19,499 nt of DNA from Kiritimatiellia bacterium. GTDB taxonomy: Bacteria; Verrucomicrobiota; Kiritimatiellia; RFP12; UBA1067. Position 1 is the stretch's first letter. Each line of letters opens with the position of its first letter. The notes beneath the pieces were generated by a model. It saw only the letters and a program-made list of their open reading frames with translations. It had not been told where the DNA came from and made no database searches. Below are positions 6,430-13,847 of the stretch, piece by piece. The stretch spans positions 1-19,499 of the forward strand of contig JAGCJE010000279.1 of the NCBI GenBank assembly GCA_017648225.1, read 5' to 3'. Both the position numbers and the translations under genes were made by a program.

Positions 6430-7986
6430 TTACCCCTCCTGTGTGATTACCTTTTCAATCTCCGCAAGGCTCGCTGCAGCCTGGGCGGTCGACTTCGCCG
6501 TCTCGGCGAGAGCCTTTTGGGCGGCGGTCTCTTCTTCCTTCGCAAGAGCTACGCGGCGGACCGCTTCCTGATCAACCGAGAGGTCCTTGGCTGTTCGCCA
6601 GTCGCGCCGCCATTTTAGATCTTCGAAATCCTTCTCGAACTGCTTTTGCGCTGCTTCTTCAGCTTTCTCTTCTTTAAGCTGTGCTGCCATTTTATCCTTA
6701 TCGCGATACCACGCCCAAGCCTCGGCGACTTTAGACTGAGCGGCGGCTAAACGCTTCGCCGCATCAGATTCCATCGTAGTAAGCTCGGTTAAGCGCCTTT
6801 TGCGCTCGGCCATAACTTCTTTATCGGCTTTAAGCCTGGCGTCTTTAATCGCCTTAGCTTCATCTTCAGCGGCCTTACGCATCGCCTTATCGTATTCATC
6901 GGCTAACTTCTGCTGCTCTTTAAGCTCCGCATCAGCTTTAGCCTGAGCTTCTTCCTCAGCTTTCTTCTTAGCTTCAGCCGCCGCTTTCGCAGCATCTTTT
7001 TCAGCAGTGTCAGCCTTAACAGCCTCGGATTTCATGGTTAGCTTAATGGTCTCTTCGTTAGTTTTCAATCGAGAGAGTTGTTTTAAGGCATTGTCAATGT
7101 TGTCTTTGAGTTTATTTATATTCTCTAAATTATGTTGCCGACTATCTGTAATATTAGTCATCACATCTCCTGCGCGGGTTTGTAGCTTAAGGTCGTCATC
7201 TAATCCGAAATGCCAAAACCAACTCGCATTTTTAACGCGCTTAGATGTCCTTGCAAAGTTCTTAGATGCAGTGTTCCACTCTTTATCGAGCGTTTTGTTA
7301 TCGTCCTTGTAGTTGGCAATACTCTCTCGCCAAGTCGCGATGTCTTTTTTAAGTTTCTCGCGCTCTGCTTGAATTCTTGAGAGATCGTTTTCGACTTTTT
7401 CCATGGCTCCTTCGGCGGAGTATCTTCTTTCAATAGCAGCTCTTTCTTCTTCTGTCTTGGCTAGACTTATCTCTAACTGTTTCGTGTATTCGCGCCGAGC
7501 GTTAGACAATTTCTCTGTCGCTGAAATCTCTGCCAAGATGTTGTCTTTAATGTTGGCAGTTTTTTCTCGGGCCCGCTCAAGCTCTTTATTCCATTCTTCT
7601 TGCAGTCTCTTAAGATTAGCAAGGGATGATTCAACTCTATCGAGACTTAGTTTATCGGCTGCTATTCGAGCCTCGCGCCAATGCTCGACTAAGACTTTAA
7701 CCGCTTTAACACATGCCATGATGAGAGCTGCGTAAATAGAAAACTTCATCATAGTCATGTGAACGCCTTTAAGGCGTGAGACTAAGCCTAGCATCTGTTG
7801 AGCTACACCCTCAACAGAGCCGCCAATGCCAGCCATTACAGTTGACATCGGGTTAAATTCGCCGCGAAAAGCTTCTCCAGCTTCTTTAGTCGACTTTACG
7901 ACGTTTTTAGTCGCTCCATCAACGACCTTAGACGCCTTATCATCAGCGGTTATCTCGTAATTAACTCCGTTTTTAACTGTAGCCAT
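6430..7986 (-). CDS. Tail tape measure protein
   Basis: This 518-residue protein has the hallmarks of a tape measure: an N-terminal YEITADDKASKVVDGATKN motif that resembles the usual opening of these proteins, a hydrophobic region near residues 60-100 (MSTVMAGIGGSVEG, then MMKFSIYAALIMACVKAVKVLV), and a very long Lys/Glu/Ala-rich helical remainder with clear heptad character (for example AEAKKKAEEEAQAKADAELKEQQK spans part of it). Tape measures set tail length at roughly 1.5 angstrom per residue, which would predict a tail of about 75-80 nm. Its ribosome binding site (AGGAG, 5 nt before ATG) lies inside a GGAGTYA-type repeat. It sits between the chaperone candidate and the tail-tip genes, as expected for a siphovirus. 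Confidence 0.85.
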   Translation of the reverse strand: MATVKNGVNYEITADDKASKVVDGATKNVVKSTKEAGEAFRGEFNPMSTVMAGIGGSVEGVAQQMLGLVSRLKGVHMTMMKFSIYAALIMACVKAVKVLVEHWREARIAADKLSLDRVESSLANLKRLQEEWNKELERAREKTANIKDNILAEISATEKLSNARREYTKQLEISLAKTEEERAAIERRYSAEGAMEKVENDLSRIQAEREKLKKDIATWRESIANYKDDNKTLDKEWNTASKNFARTSKRVKNASWFWHFGLDDDLKLQTRAGDVMTNITDSRQHNLENINKLKDNIDNALKQLSRLKTNEETIKLTMKSEAVKADTAEKDAAKAAAEAKKKAEEEAQAKADAELKEQQKLADEYDKAMRKAAEDEAKAIKDARLKADKEVMAERKRRLTELTTMESDAAKRLAAAQSKVAEAWAWYRDKDKMAAQLKEEKAEEAAQKQFEKDFEDLKWRRDWRTAKDLSVDQEAVRRVALAKEEETAAQKALAETAKSTAQAAASLAEIEKVITQEG

Positions 7987-8016
7987 ACTAACTCCTAACT
8001 CCTGACTCCTTAACCC
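7987..8016. repeat. Half-element of the GGAGTYA repeat, overlapping a gene end
   Basis: On the minus strand this reads as three to four 7-nt units (GGAGTCA, GGAGTTA, GGAGTTA). It encodes the last residues of the 7988-8707 protein (KESGVRS), provides its stop codon, and also provides the AGGAG ribosome binding site for the tape measure gene. Only one arm is present, so it does not form the full hairpin seen at 18744-18805. Confidence 0.75.
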
Positions 8017-8707
8017 GCCTCATAACCTTAACGGCGATCCTATTTAGTGCTTCATGCGCCTCGTCGAGCTCGTCGCGCATGTGGCTCGGCTTACCGCCCG
8101 AATACGCTTCGGCGAACTCGTGCATATCGAGATAAGTCTTAACGACATAATTAGCTGAGCGATCCCAGAGCCATTCTTCAGCCTTAATCCCGCTCTGGCT
8201 CTCTAAGCGCCGAATCATCGCCGCCCAATCTTTAGAGGCTTTACTAATTTCGCTTTTCTTCTCGCGAGTATCAGCCTTTAGCCTAAGAACAATGTCGAGA
8301 GCTAAGTTTACCTCTTCGGCTGTCGCGCTTATCCGAGATAAGCTCTCACGAATAGCCTTTTTAGCGGCGCTCTCGGTATCTAAATCCATAAACGCGGCTC
8401 TGTCGCGCCCATTCATAAGAGCGTAGATAAGAGCTTGTTTGTATTTGTCGCTATTAGTCGACCACCACTTTTCGGCGTAAGTGTCGAGCCAGATGCTCGC
8501 GCCTAAAGTAAGTCGCCAAAAGTATACGCCCTCGCACACTCTAACCGGGAATCCTGCCGCATCGGCGTTTACATCCCTAAAAGGGTTGTCGACGCGCTCT
8601 GCAGCGAGTACGAATTCAGCTAATTCATCAGGCGTAAAATCAGCGATTGTGATTCCGCGTTGACTTTTTAAGCGCTCCAGCGCATGTGCAAGGGATAAGT
8701 GCTTCAT
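7988..8707 (-). CDS. Probable tail assembly chaperone or pre-tape-measure protein
   Basis: This 239-residue, mostly helical protein lies directly before the tape measure gene, the usual place of tail assembly chaperones, which keep the tape measure soluble and load it into the growing tail. It contains a Trp-rich stretch (WWSTNSDKYKQALIYALMNG; later EEWLWDRSANYVVKTYLDMHEF). No slippery-sequence frameshift joining two chaperone forms was found by eye, though one could be missed. Its final residues are encoded by a repeat element. The start at 8707 has only an A-rich leader (TTCACTAAA before ATG), not a clear Shine-Dalgarno. The function rests on position, size and helical content rather than a recognised motif. 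Confidence 0.55.
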   Translation of the reverse strand: MKHLSLAHALERLKSQRGITIADFTPDELAEFVLAAERVDNPFRDVNADAAGFPVRVCEGVYFWRLTLGASIWLDTYAEKWWSTNSDKYKQALIYALMNGRDRAAFMDLDTESAAKKAIRESLSRISATAEEVNLALDIVLRLKADTREKKSEISKASKDWAAMIRRLESQSGIKAEEWLWDRSANYVVKTYLDMHEFAEAYSGGKPSHMRDELDEAHEALNRIAVKVMRRVKESGVRS

Positions 8708-8710
8708 TTT

Positions 8711-8794
8711 AGTGAATAATGAATAGTGAATAGTGAATAATTAAGGAGTTAAAAATTCCAACATTCTTCATTCTTCATTTTTCATTGTTCATTA
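8711..8794. repeat. GAATARTG-type hairpin repeat overlapping a gene end
   Basis: Purine arm units (GAATAAT, GAATAGT, GAATAGT, GAATAAT), the TAAGGAGTTAAAAATTCC centre and a pyrimidine arm (ATTCTTC, ATTCTTC, ATTTTTC, ATTGTTC) are all present. The third purine unit is GAATAGT instead of the GAAGAGT seen in other copies. The right end of the element encodes the last residues (SNEQ) and the TGA stop of the 8782-9489 gene. Confidence 0.85.
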
Positions 8795-9489
8795 CTCTGC
8801 AAGTGGTGCACAAGTTCGATGCTCGATGTAGTAACTCCCGTGTTGCTCGGGGTCTTAGAGCTCGACGGCTTAGACCAGCCGTCCGTAATCTGATAATCGG
8901 TACTCGCGGCATCTCCCGTAAATTCAACCGAGAGCGATTCAACGCCATCGTGATTGTCGCCCTTGAGCTGATTACCCGTGCGCCCGGTCTCATCGATATG
9001 CGAGCAGGCGAGAGAGTATCTAGCTGATCTAAAGTCAACCTCTGCCGCCTCGGTGAGCTTGATCGCGCCTAAATCGGCGGGCATACCGAATGATGTAATA
9101 TCAACTTCAATAGTGGGGGAGTATGTACGGCAGGTATTGTGACCTCCCTCAACGCCATCGTGAGCGTGACCAACTATGGTAAGTTTAGGCTTAATAGCGC
9201 CGCGATCCCAGCTAACTTCAGCTGAATCGATATGATAGCCCCCGACAACCTGACCGATTTTCGGGAGTTTAAGCTTACCCGATGTAGCAGTCGATACGAA
9301 CTGCCAGCCGGTCGAAGTTTTGCCATTGACGAGCGCGTTAAGAATCTCATCGCCGCGCTGGCCGAGCTCGTTGATGTAATCCAAGGAGCGCTGCTCGGCG
9401 TTCTGGTTCTGAAACTCCCAAGTTTCGCCCAGCATGGTAAGAATTGCCGTCGGGCATTCAGGAGCGAAGAAGTTTACTCTTTCGTTCAT
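8782..9489 (-). CDS. Probable major tail (tube) protein
   Basis: This 235-residue protein is beta-rich, with Gly/Thr/Ser-rich strands (STGWQFVSTATSGKLKLP, HIDSAEVSWDRGAIKPKLTIVGHAHDG) and a serine/threonine-rich C terminus (SKPSSSKTPSNTG). Size, fold type and position between the tail terminator candidate and the tape measure fit a siphovirus tail tube subunit, present in many copies. It starts MNERVNFFAPECPTAILTM with an AAGGA ribosome binding site 9 nt upstream. Its last four residues and stop codon come from a hairpin repeat, so the original C terminus may have been slightly longer or different. An alternative is a baseplate wedge or other beta-rich tail part, but the order argues for the tube. 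Confidence 0.6.
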   Translation of the reverse strand: MNERVNFFAPECPTAILTMLGETWEFQNQNAEQRSLDYINELGQRGDEILNALVNGKTSTGWQFVSTATSGKLKLPKIGQVVGGYHIDSAEVSWDRGAIKPKLTIVGHAHDGVEGGHNTCRTYSPTIEVDITSFGMPADLGAIKLTEAAEVDFRSARYSLACSHIDETGRTGNQLKGDNHDGVESLSVEFTGDAASTDYQITDGWSKPSSSKTPSNTGVTTSSIELVHHLQSNEQ

Positions 9490-9510
9490 TGTTTGTTTTC
9501 CTTTTTTTTT

Positions 9511-9571
9511 GGGGAACGGGGAATTGGGAATGGGGAATGGACCGTTCCCCGTTACCCGTTCCCCATTACCC
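9511..9571. repeat. GGGGAAY-type hairpin repeat
   Basis: Left arm units are GGGGAAC, GGGGAAT, TGGGAAT, GGGGAAT; right arm units are the complementary GTTCCCC, GTTACCC, GTTCCCC, ATTACCC, with a 4-5 nt turn (GGACC). It is nearly the same as the element at 18430-18476. A T9 run immediately precedes it on the plus strand. It fills the gap between the tube and tail-terminator genes. Confidence 0.9.
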
Positions 9572-9577
9572 TAATTA

Positions 9578-10324
9578 CTAAATTGTTCTTCCTAACAGCG
9601 TAACTGTCGACGTGCCTTCGCTTGATTCATCAATAGTCGCCGCTGTCGTAGCGTAGCTTAAGCCGCGATGCTCAAACTTTTCGCCCAGCTCTGGGAGCTC
9701 TGGCGCGGTAGCGCTAACGGTGCAAGTAAGTTCAATCACCCAATGAGGATCACTAACGCCTGAGAACTTAGCCTTACCGTCTCGCCCAGGCTCGAAAATC
9801 GGCGTCCCTCCGCGAGTGCGCCGGCGGTGGGTAACTTCGCCCCAGACGGTCTTATCGTCTAAGCCCCACTTAACGCTATCACCGCCTAAAGTCTCGCTAA
9901 CTGCGAAAACGATAATCATCCTGGCGTCGTTCTCATCGGCGTCGGCTCGCTGCATTGAGATATAACGAATTTTATTCGTAAAGCCCTCTAACTTAACGCC
10001 GTTAAGAGCCTCAGCGATAACCTCGCTCGCCTGAGTTAAAGTAAAAGCGTCCTTATTAGCAGCTCTATTAAGTTTAGGGTTTTCAAATACCGTAATCTCT
10101 AAACCTAAATCGCCAGCAGTCGAGTCGGGTAAATCGTTAGACTTAACGTGGCCCGTAGTCGCGATAAGAGCTAGAACGCCCATCTTACCGAGTTGACGCT
10201 TAACGACATCGGCAGAAGCGATTTCATCTTCAATCGAGATAGTTACGTTACCAGGCTTAATGAGATTTTCATTAGCCTCCAAAACTTTGGCAACGCCTTT
10301 ACAGAATTTTCGTTGGTAGCTCAT
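9578..10324 (-). CDS. Tail terminator-like protein with a C-terminal extension (tentative)
   Basis: This 248-residue protein has two parts. Residues about 1-145 contain VTISIEDEI, then LEITVFENPKLNR at 75-87 and TLTQASEVIAEALNG soon after; that combination (a strand with ENPxxNR, then a helix that selects a partner) is characteristic of siphovirus tail terminator or neck completion proteins, which cap the tail tube. Residues about 155-248 are a second beta-rich piece (KWGLDDKTVWGEVTHRRRTRGG...TCTVSATAPELPELG). Terminators are usually 120-150 residues, so the extension looks like a fusion. The start has an A-rich leader (CCCTAAAAAACT before ATG) and no clear Shine-Dalgarno. Position just before the tube gene fits the role. 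Confidence 0.55.
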   Translation of the reverse strand: MSYQRKFCKGVAKVLEANENLIKPGNVTISIEDEIASADVVKRQLGKMGVLALIATTGHVKSNDLPDSTAGDLGLEITVFENPKLNRAANKDAFTLTQASEVIAEALNGVKLEGFTNKIRYISMQRADADENDARMIIVFAVSETLGGDSVKWGLDDKTVWGEVTHRRRTRGGTPIFEPGRDGKAKFSGVSDPHWVIELTCTVSATAPELPELGEKFEHRGLSYATTAATIDESSEGTSTVTLLGRTI

Positions 10325-10332
10325 AGTTTTTT

Positions 10333-10408
10333 AGGGAATAATGAATAGTGAAGAGTGAATAATTAAGGAGTTAAAAATTCCGCCATTCTTCATTTTTCAT
10401 TTCTCCTT
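10333..10408. repeat. GAATARTG-type hairpin repeat, shortened right arm, overlapping a gene end
   Basis: The left arm (GGGAATAAT, GAATAGT, GAAGAGT, GAATAAT) and the TAAGGAGTTAAAAATTCC centre match the other copies. The right arm is shorter (only ATTCTTC, ATTTTTC, ATTTCTCC), so unit number varies between copies. On the minus strand its AAGGAGAAATGAAAAATGA end encodes the last residues (RRNEK) and the stop codon of the 10390-10983 gene. Confidence 0.85.
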
Positions 10409-10983
10409 AGGTGTTGATTAATCGATTTACCGATAGCCATGTTGATAGAGTAGCTTACATCCGCGTCGCTCGGTAGTAGCGAGCGGTCTTGACGGATGAC
10501 GACTTGTTTCTTTAAAGCGTAGAGTAATGTAGGCTCTTTATCGCCATCTTGCTTACCCATAATGAAGTCTCTCCCTTTAGGCGTAAAGACAGTCCAGCCC
10601 ATGCGCTTTAATTCTCTAACTCTATGTCCATACGATGCCGCTGCGACTGGAATAGTTAAATTACCCGCTTTCTTAGGCGTAATCGTAAGATCATGAAACG
10701 CCCTCGATATACCCGCTATCGGGACTGATACTGTAGCGCCGTTACTGCTCGACCTACTCGTAATTCTGGCAGCTCCCTTAATGATATGCTGAGTAGGGCT
10801 GGCGCCTAAGCGCGATGCGGTATTATGCCTTGACGCGCCCTGATGGCGAAGGTAAGATCTAAGCGTAGCCGCTAAAGCCGTGGCGCCTACCGAAAATAAC
10901 TCACGCCGCGCGAGAGCGCTTAAATCCCTTAATAGAGGGATTAGCTTCGGGTGAATCGTAGCTTTAATGGAGAGTTCAACCAT
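10390..10983 (-). CDS. Neck, tail completion or virion morphogenesis protein
   Basis: I choose the ATG at 10983 (MVELSIKATIHPKLIPLL..., 197 residues) because it overlaps the upstream stop by 8 nt (ATGGTTGA) and has AAGG about 10 nt upstream; an earlier in-frame ATG at 11016 lies inside the upstream gene. The protein has a helical N-terminal half with many Arg and Ser residues (LRSYLRHQGASRHNTASRLGAS), then mixed strands (GWTVFTPKGRDFIMG). Short basic proteins in this position, between head and tail genes, are typically the Mu gp31-like virion morphogenesis protein or the HK97 gp10-like neck protein. I cannot choose between them. The last residues and stop are encoded by a hairpin repeat. Confidence 0.55.
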   Translation of the reverse strand: MVELSIKATIHPKLIPLLRDLSALARRELFSVGATALAATLRSYLRHQGASRHNTASRLGASPTQHIIKGAARITSRSSSNGATVSVPIAGISRAFHDLTITPKKAGNLTIPVAAASYGHRVRELKRMGWTVFTPKGRDFIMGKQDGDKEPTLLYALKKQVVIRQDRSLLPSDADVSYSINMAIGKSINQHLRRNEK

Positions 10984-11776
10984 ATTGCAAGTCCCTTGCA
11001 AAGTCGTTAAAATCAAAGCCGTGACGCTTCGCTACCTCAGCGATTTCATCGCTCGTCACATCTAAACTCTCGCCATTAAGCGCGGCTAATTCTTCGCCGC
11101 GCTCGACTAATCCTAATTCTTCAGCCGTCTCGCGGTCAATTTCTTCCCAGCCCATCCCGCTAGAATATGCGAAAGGTGGGTAGGGATTACCGAGCGTATC
11201 CTTAAATCCTCCAGCTCCATTACCTAACGCGCCCCAGATGGGAGAACTCTTAAGAGCTACGAAAGCGTAGCTCGCGCCTGATCCGCGCCAAGGCTCTTCT
11301 TTAGCACCTACCCAACCGACAGCCGCGCCCGCTTCGCTCCAACGCCTAAGCCAATCCTCGCGCGGGGCACGGCGTGATTCAAGACGCATAAGCGCCCATG
11401 CGGGATAAGCGTTAACGACGCTCGCTGTCTGCTCGTGGCTCTTAGCGACGGATGAGGCCATTTGAGTTTGAGTTTCGACGATCAAGTTCAGCCTACGAAT
11501 GGACGCGGGATTAGTTAAGCCTCCTCCATCCTGCATCGAGTGGCCCATACTATCTAAAATACCTTCTAAAACATCTCTCGCGGTAGACTGAGAGATGGAG
11601 CCTTCGAGCATTTGGGCGATAACTTCGCGCAGTTTAGCTAAATATGTAGCCAAAGTCATGCGAGAAGAAAAAATAGAACGCCTTAAGATATCCGCGGCAA
11701 TTTTCTCGCGGATTTCGCTACTCCCGAGCGAAGTCGGTAAGAGTTCTTTAATTCTCGCTATGTCTTCAGCTTTCAT
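10976..11776 (-). CDS. Probable MuF-like minor head protein, displaced from its usual position
   Basis: This 266-residue protein is helical at residues 1-75. It has a RLNLIVETQTQMASSVAKSHE segment at 94-115 that fits the conserved T-x-x-x-A helix of the Mu F (gp30) minor head family. A Gly/Trp/Pro-rich middle follows (PIWGALGNGAGGFKDTLGN, YPPFAYSSGMGWEEI). In Mu the F gene follows the portal directly; here it lies after the capsid and connector genes. MuF proteins sit at the portal inside the head and are needed for head assembly or DNA ejection. The C-terminal toxin domain that many MuF proteins carry is absent; a similar domain is instead attached to the portal in this window. The start at 11776 lacks a clear ribosome binding site (AAAAAATT before ATG). 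The family call is from memory of the motif. Confidence 0.55.
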   Translation of the reverse strand: MKAEDIARIKELLPTSLGSSEIREKIAADILRRSIFSSRMTLATYLAKLREVIAQMLEGSISQSTARDVLEGILDSMGHSMQDGGGLTNPASIRRLNLIVETQTQMASSVAKSHEQTASVVNAYPAWALMRLESRRAPREDWLRRWSEAGAAVGWVGAKEEPWRGSGASYAFVALKSSPIWGALGNGAGGFKDTLGNPYPPFAYSSGMGWEEIDRETAEELGLVERGEELAALNGESLDVTSDEIAEVAKRHGFDFNDFARDLQYG

Positions 11777-11784
11777 AATTTTTT

Positions 11785-11904
11785 GGGGAATGGGGAATAG
11801 GGAATAATGAATAGTGAAGAGTGAATAATTAAGGAGTTAAAAATTCCAACATTCTTCATTCTTCATTCTTCATTTTTCATTTCTCCTTGTTTTTACCCGT
11901 TACC
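11785..11904. repeat. Composite hairpin repeat
   Basis: As at 4897-5030, GGGGAAT units flank the GAATAAT/ATTCTTC hairpin, with the same TAAGGAGTTAAAAATTCC centre. The right inner arm has one more ATTCTTC unit than the shorter copies, and the outer right arm is truncated to ACCCGTTACC. The repeat lies between the connector and MuF-like genes and ends 8 nt before the MuF-like ATG. Confidence 0.9.
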
Positions 11905-11908
11905 TCAG

Positions 11909-12313
11909 TTACAGTATTGGCGGTTTAACTCCGATTGAAATTCTTGGTTTGTCTTCAACTTCTCCGTAATCTTCGACCGACATTTCGCCAGATGAAATCT
12001 TTTCAAAAAAAGCAATTGCCTGGCGGCGGGCTTCTTTACGCTCGTCACTGATTCCCGCATCGAGACGGTTTAAAATATCGAATGCTAAATAATCCATCGC
12101 GGGGGAGATGGTGCTTTCAGGTATCTCGCTTTCATTGGGGCTCATCTTAACTCTACCGTTCGCCTTAAGATGGCCACGAACGTAAGCAGAAGCTCTCTTG
12201 CAAAGACGCTTAATAGGATCTTCAGTCCAATTGGCAGAAGCTCTATAAACCTCGATTTTATCTTTACCTAAAGTCGCGTAGATGTCGTCTATATCTGGTA
12301 CTCTCCAAGCCAT
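11909..12313 (-). CDS. Head-tail connector protein, Mu gp36-like (DUF1320 type)
   Basis: This 134-residue protein has an N-terminal helical segment (DIDDIYATLGKDKIEVYRAS), a basic middle helix (PIKRLCKRASAYVRGHL) and a C-terminal helix before a short tail (RRQAIAFFEKISSGEMSVEDYG). Length, helical layout and position one gene after the major capsid match the gp36/DUF1320 connector of Mu-like phages, an oligomeric adaptor placed below the portal. It starts at 12313 with only an AT-rich leader and no recognisable Shine-Dalgarno, after a 200-nt structured gap that separates it from the capsid gene. That gap may lower its expression relative to capsid. Confidence 0.65.
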   Translation of the reverse strand: MAWRVPDIDDIYATLGKDKIEVYRASANWTEDPIKRLCKRASAYVRGHLKANGRVKMSPNESEIPESTISPAMDYLAFDILNRLDAGISDERKEARRQAIAFFEKISSGEMSVEDYGEVEDKPRISIGVKPPIL

Positions 12314-12513
12314 AAATAATCAATTGTTTATTAGTGCGATTTTTTGCGATTTGAGAGGGGGTCTCGTTTGAGGGGTCTACTTGTTCGTCTAAAGCCGTAG
12401 ACGCGTTTTGCAAGCGGTTCTCGGCGTTTTGCAAGGGGGTAGGAGGCTTAAGACGCCCCTTGAGGCGGCTTTAAGGGCTCTTAGGCACCCTTAAAGCGCC
12501 TCTTGGGATGATT
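12314..12513 (-). other. Structured intergenic region between capsid and connector genes
   Basis: No gene is seen here. The strongest structure is a stem at 12462-12502: GAGGC, a bulged G, then GCTTTAAGGG pair with CCCTTAAAGC and GCCTC across a 10-nt loop, about 15 pairs, starting about 11 nt after the capsid stop on the minus strand. A second stem (CGTCTA / TAGACG) lies near 12388-12405, and the 12-mer GCGTTTTGCAAG occurs twice (12403-12414 and 12424-12435). No U-run follows the main stem on the minus strand, so it is not a standard terminator. It could protect or separate the abundant capsid mRNA, or be a processing site. Confidence 0.6.
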
Positions 12514-13392
12514 TTAGGCACTCTTCGTGATACGAACGAGGGCTCCGGCTACGCCGACTTCAGAAGCGACGAGACCGGTGACGGATTCATGGAGGTTGCC
12601 GCTGGCGCCCTCGCAGAACTCGACCATCGTAAGACCGATGCCAGACTCAGGATCAACAATCTCCTTAACCGACTCATAGGGCTTATCGGAAGCCGGACGG
12701 AAGGAGCGGCTGGCGACAGCGAGAGCGGAAGGCTCGTAGATGAAGCCCAAGAGTCCCGAGGGGAGCTGAGGCACGGCGAATACCTGAGCGACGCCGACGG
12801 CAGCTGCGAGCTCGCTCATCGCCTGAGCGTGAGTAAGGCCCGACTTCGCCTGATTGTAGAGCGATTCGAGGCTCGCGAAAAGCTCGAGGCTAAGACCGAG
12901 AGAGGCGCGGCGGGTGTTGATTTTCTTCTTAGCGGCAAAAGCCTTGATCGCGGCGACTTCCTTAAGAGTGATCTCATTCTCGGCGGCGATGGTCGTAGCC
13001 TGAGTGAAGTTTGCTGCCGTAATCTTAGCGCAAATCTCGGTAAGATACGTATCGGCGAGCTGACCCGCGTTGAGGTTCGCTTTCTCCTTCCACCAGCCAG
13101 GGTTGAAGTTGTTGATCTGGTAGGGAGTAACGTTAAAGCCGACAATCTTGGCGGCACCGAACTTGACGGTAACGGCCTTATTGTCGCTCGCGGAGCGCGC
13201 GAAGTTATTAGTCGACGCGTTGAAGTCGTTGACCGTATCTGCAGATACGAGCTGAACGGACACGCCTTCGCCGGGTTGCTTAGCCTCCTGGCTAAAGTCG
13301 GTCGAGAACGCCTTCAAAGGCGCGAGCTGATTGATAAGGCTCTTAAAGAGCTGATTGGAGTATATCTCCTGACCTGTAATAGTTGTTGGCAT
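12514..13392 (-). CDS. Major capsid protein
   Basis: This 292-residue protein follows the protease-scaffold gene and precedes the connector gene, the position of the Mu T major head protein. The sequence has the mix expected of an HK97-type capsid: an N-terminal arm (ITGQEIYSNQLFKSLINQL), an extended segment with Asn/Pro/Trp (VTPYQINNFNPGWWKEKAN), a long helix (LTEICAKITAANFTQATTIA) and a strand-rich C-terminal half. The start is supported by a GAAAGG ribosome binding site about 9 nt before ATG. No Cys-rich or enzymatic motif is seen. A 313-codon open frame exists on the opposite strand across it, which I regard as a shadow. Expression is expected to be the highest in the window. Confidence 0.75.
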   Translation of the reverse strand: MPTTITGQEIYSNQLFKSLINQLAPLKAFSTDFSQEAKQPGEGVSVQLVSADTVNDFNASTNNFARSASDNKAVTVKFGAAKIVGFNVTPYQINNFNPGWWKEKANLNAGQLADTYLTEICAKITAANFTQATTIAAENEITLKEVAAIKAFAAKKKINTRRASLGLSLELFASLESLYNQAKSGLTHAQAMSELAAAVGVAQVFAVPQLPSGLLGFIYEPSALAVASRSFRPASDKPYESVKEIVDPESGIGLTMVEFCEGASGNLHESVTGLVASEVGVAGALVRITKSA

Positions 13393-13412
13393 GGTTTTTA
13401 CCTTTCTTTGAC

Positions 13413-13847
13413 TTACTTATTTCTAGCGCGGTTGATTTCGATAGCGTGAGCTTCGAGATATTCGGCCTTAGCCTTACCCGAAAGCGATTCGTACTTATTT
13501 AAAATCGCCTCGTCGGATTCGGCGGCTTTGTTCGCCTCAAAGCTCGTCGGCTTTTTAGCCTCGGCCTTGTTGACGACAGTTTCGACCTTCGCAGCGGGAA
13601 TGCCAGCGACGAGCGCGACTGCGACTTCCTTGTTGGCGATGAACTGCGCCTTGAGGACGGCCTTATCGCACTTCGCCTTGTTCTTTTCGGCGAAGTCTTC
13701 AGCCTCAGCTTCGAGCTTCGCCTTTTCGGCGTTTGCCTCGAGCTCGGCGACCTTCGTCTTAGCCTCAAGACCCTCCTTGACAGCGGCGAGAATATCTTCT
13801 TCGGTCGCGTCGGCGGAAAGCCCAAGGGCTTCTTTTAACTTGTCCAT
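13413..13847 (-). other. Probable separate scaffold protein from internal start in the protease gene
   Basis: An in-frame ATG at 13847 begins MDKLKEALGLSADATEEDI, which looks like a natural protein start. It is preceded by GAGGAAAAGAAAGG with AGAAAGG about 8 nt upstream, a good ribosome binding site. The product would be 144 residues, entirely the scaffold part. Mu makes its scaffold (Z) from an internal start in the I gene in just this way. The evidence is the binding site, the start-like sequence and the precedent. Confidence 0.6.

Noticed and set aside
12462..12502. Intrinsic terminator after the capsid gene
   Set aside because: The stem is strong but no U-run follows on the minus strand.
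12508..13449. A 313-codon open frame on the plus strand across the capsid gene
   Set aside because: It is antisense to a well supported gene with a good ribosome binding site, in a region where codon bias leaves few stops on the opposite strand; it does not look like a natural protein.
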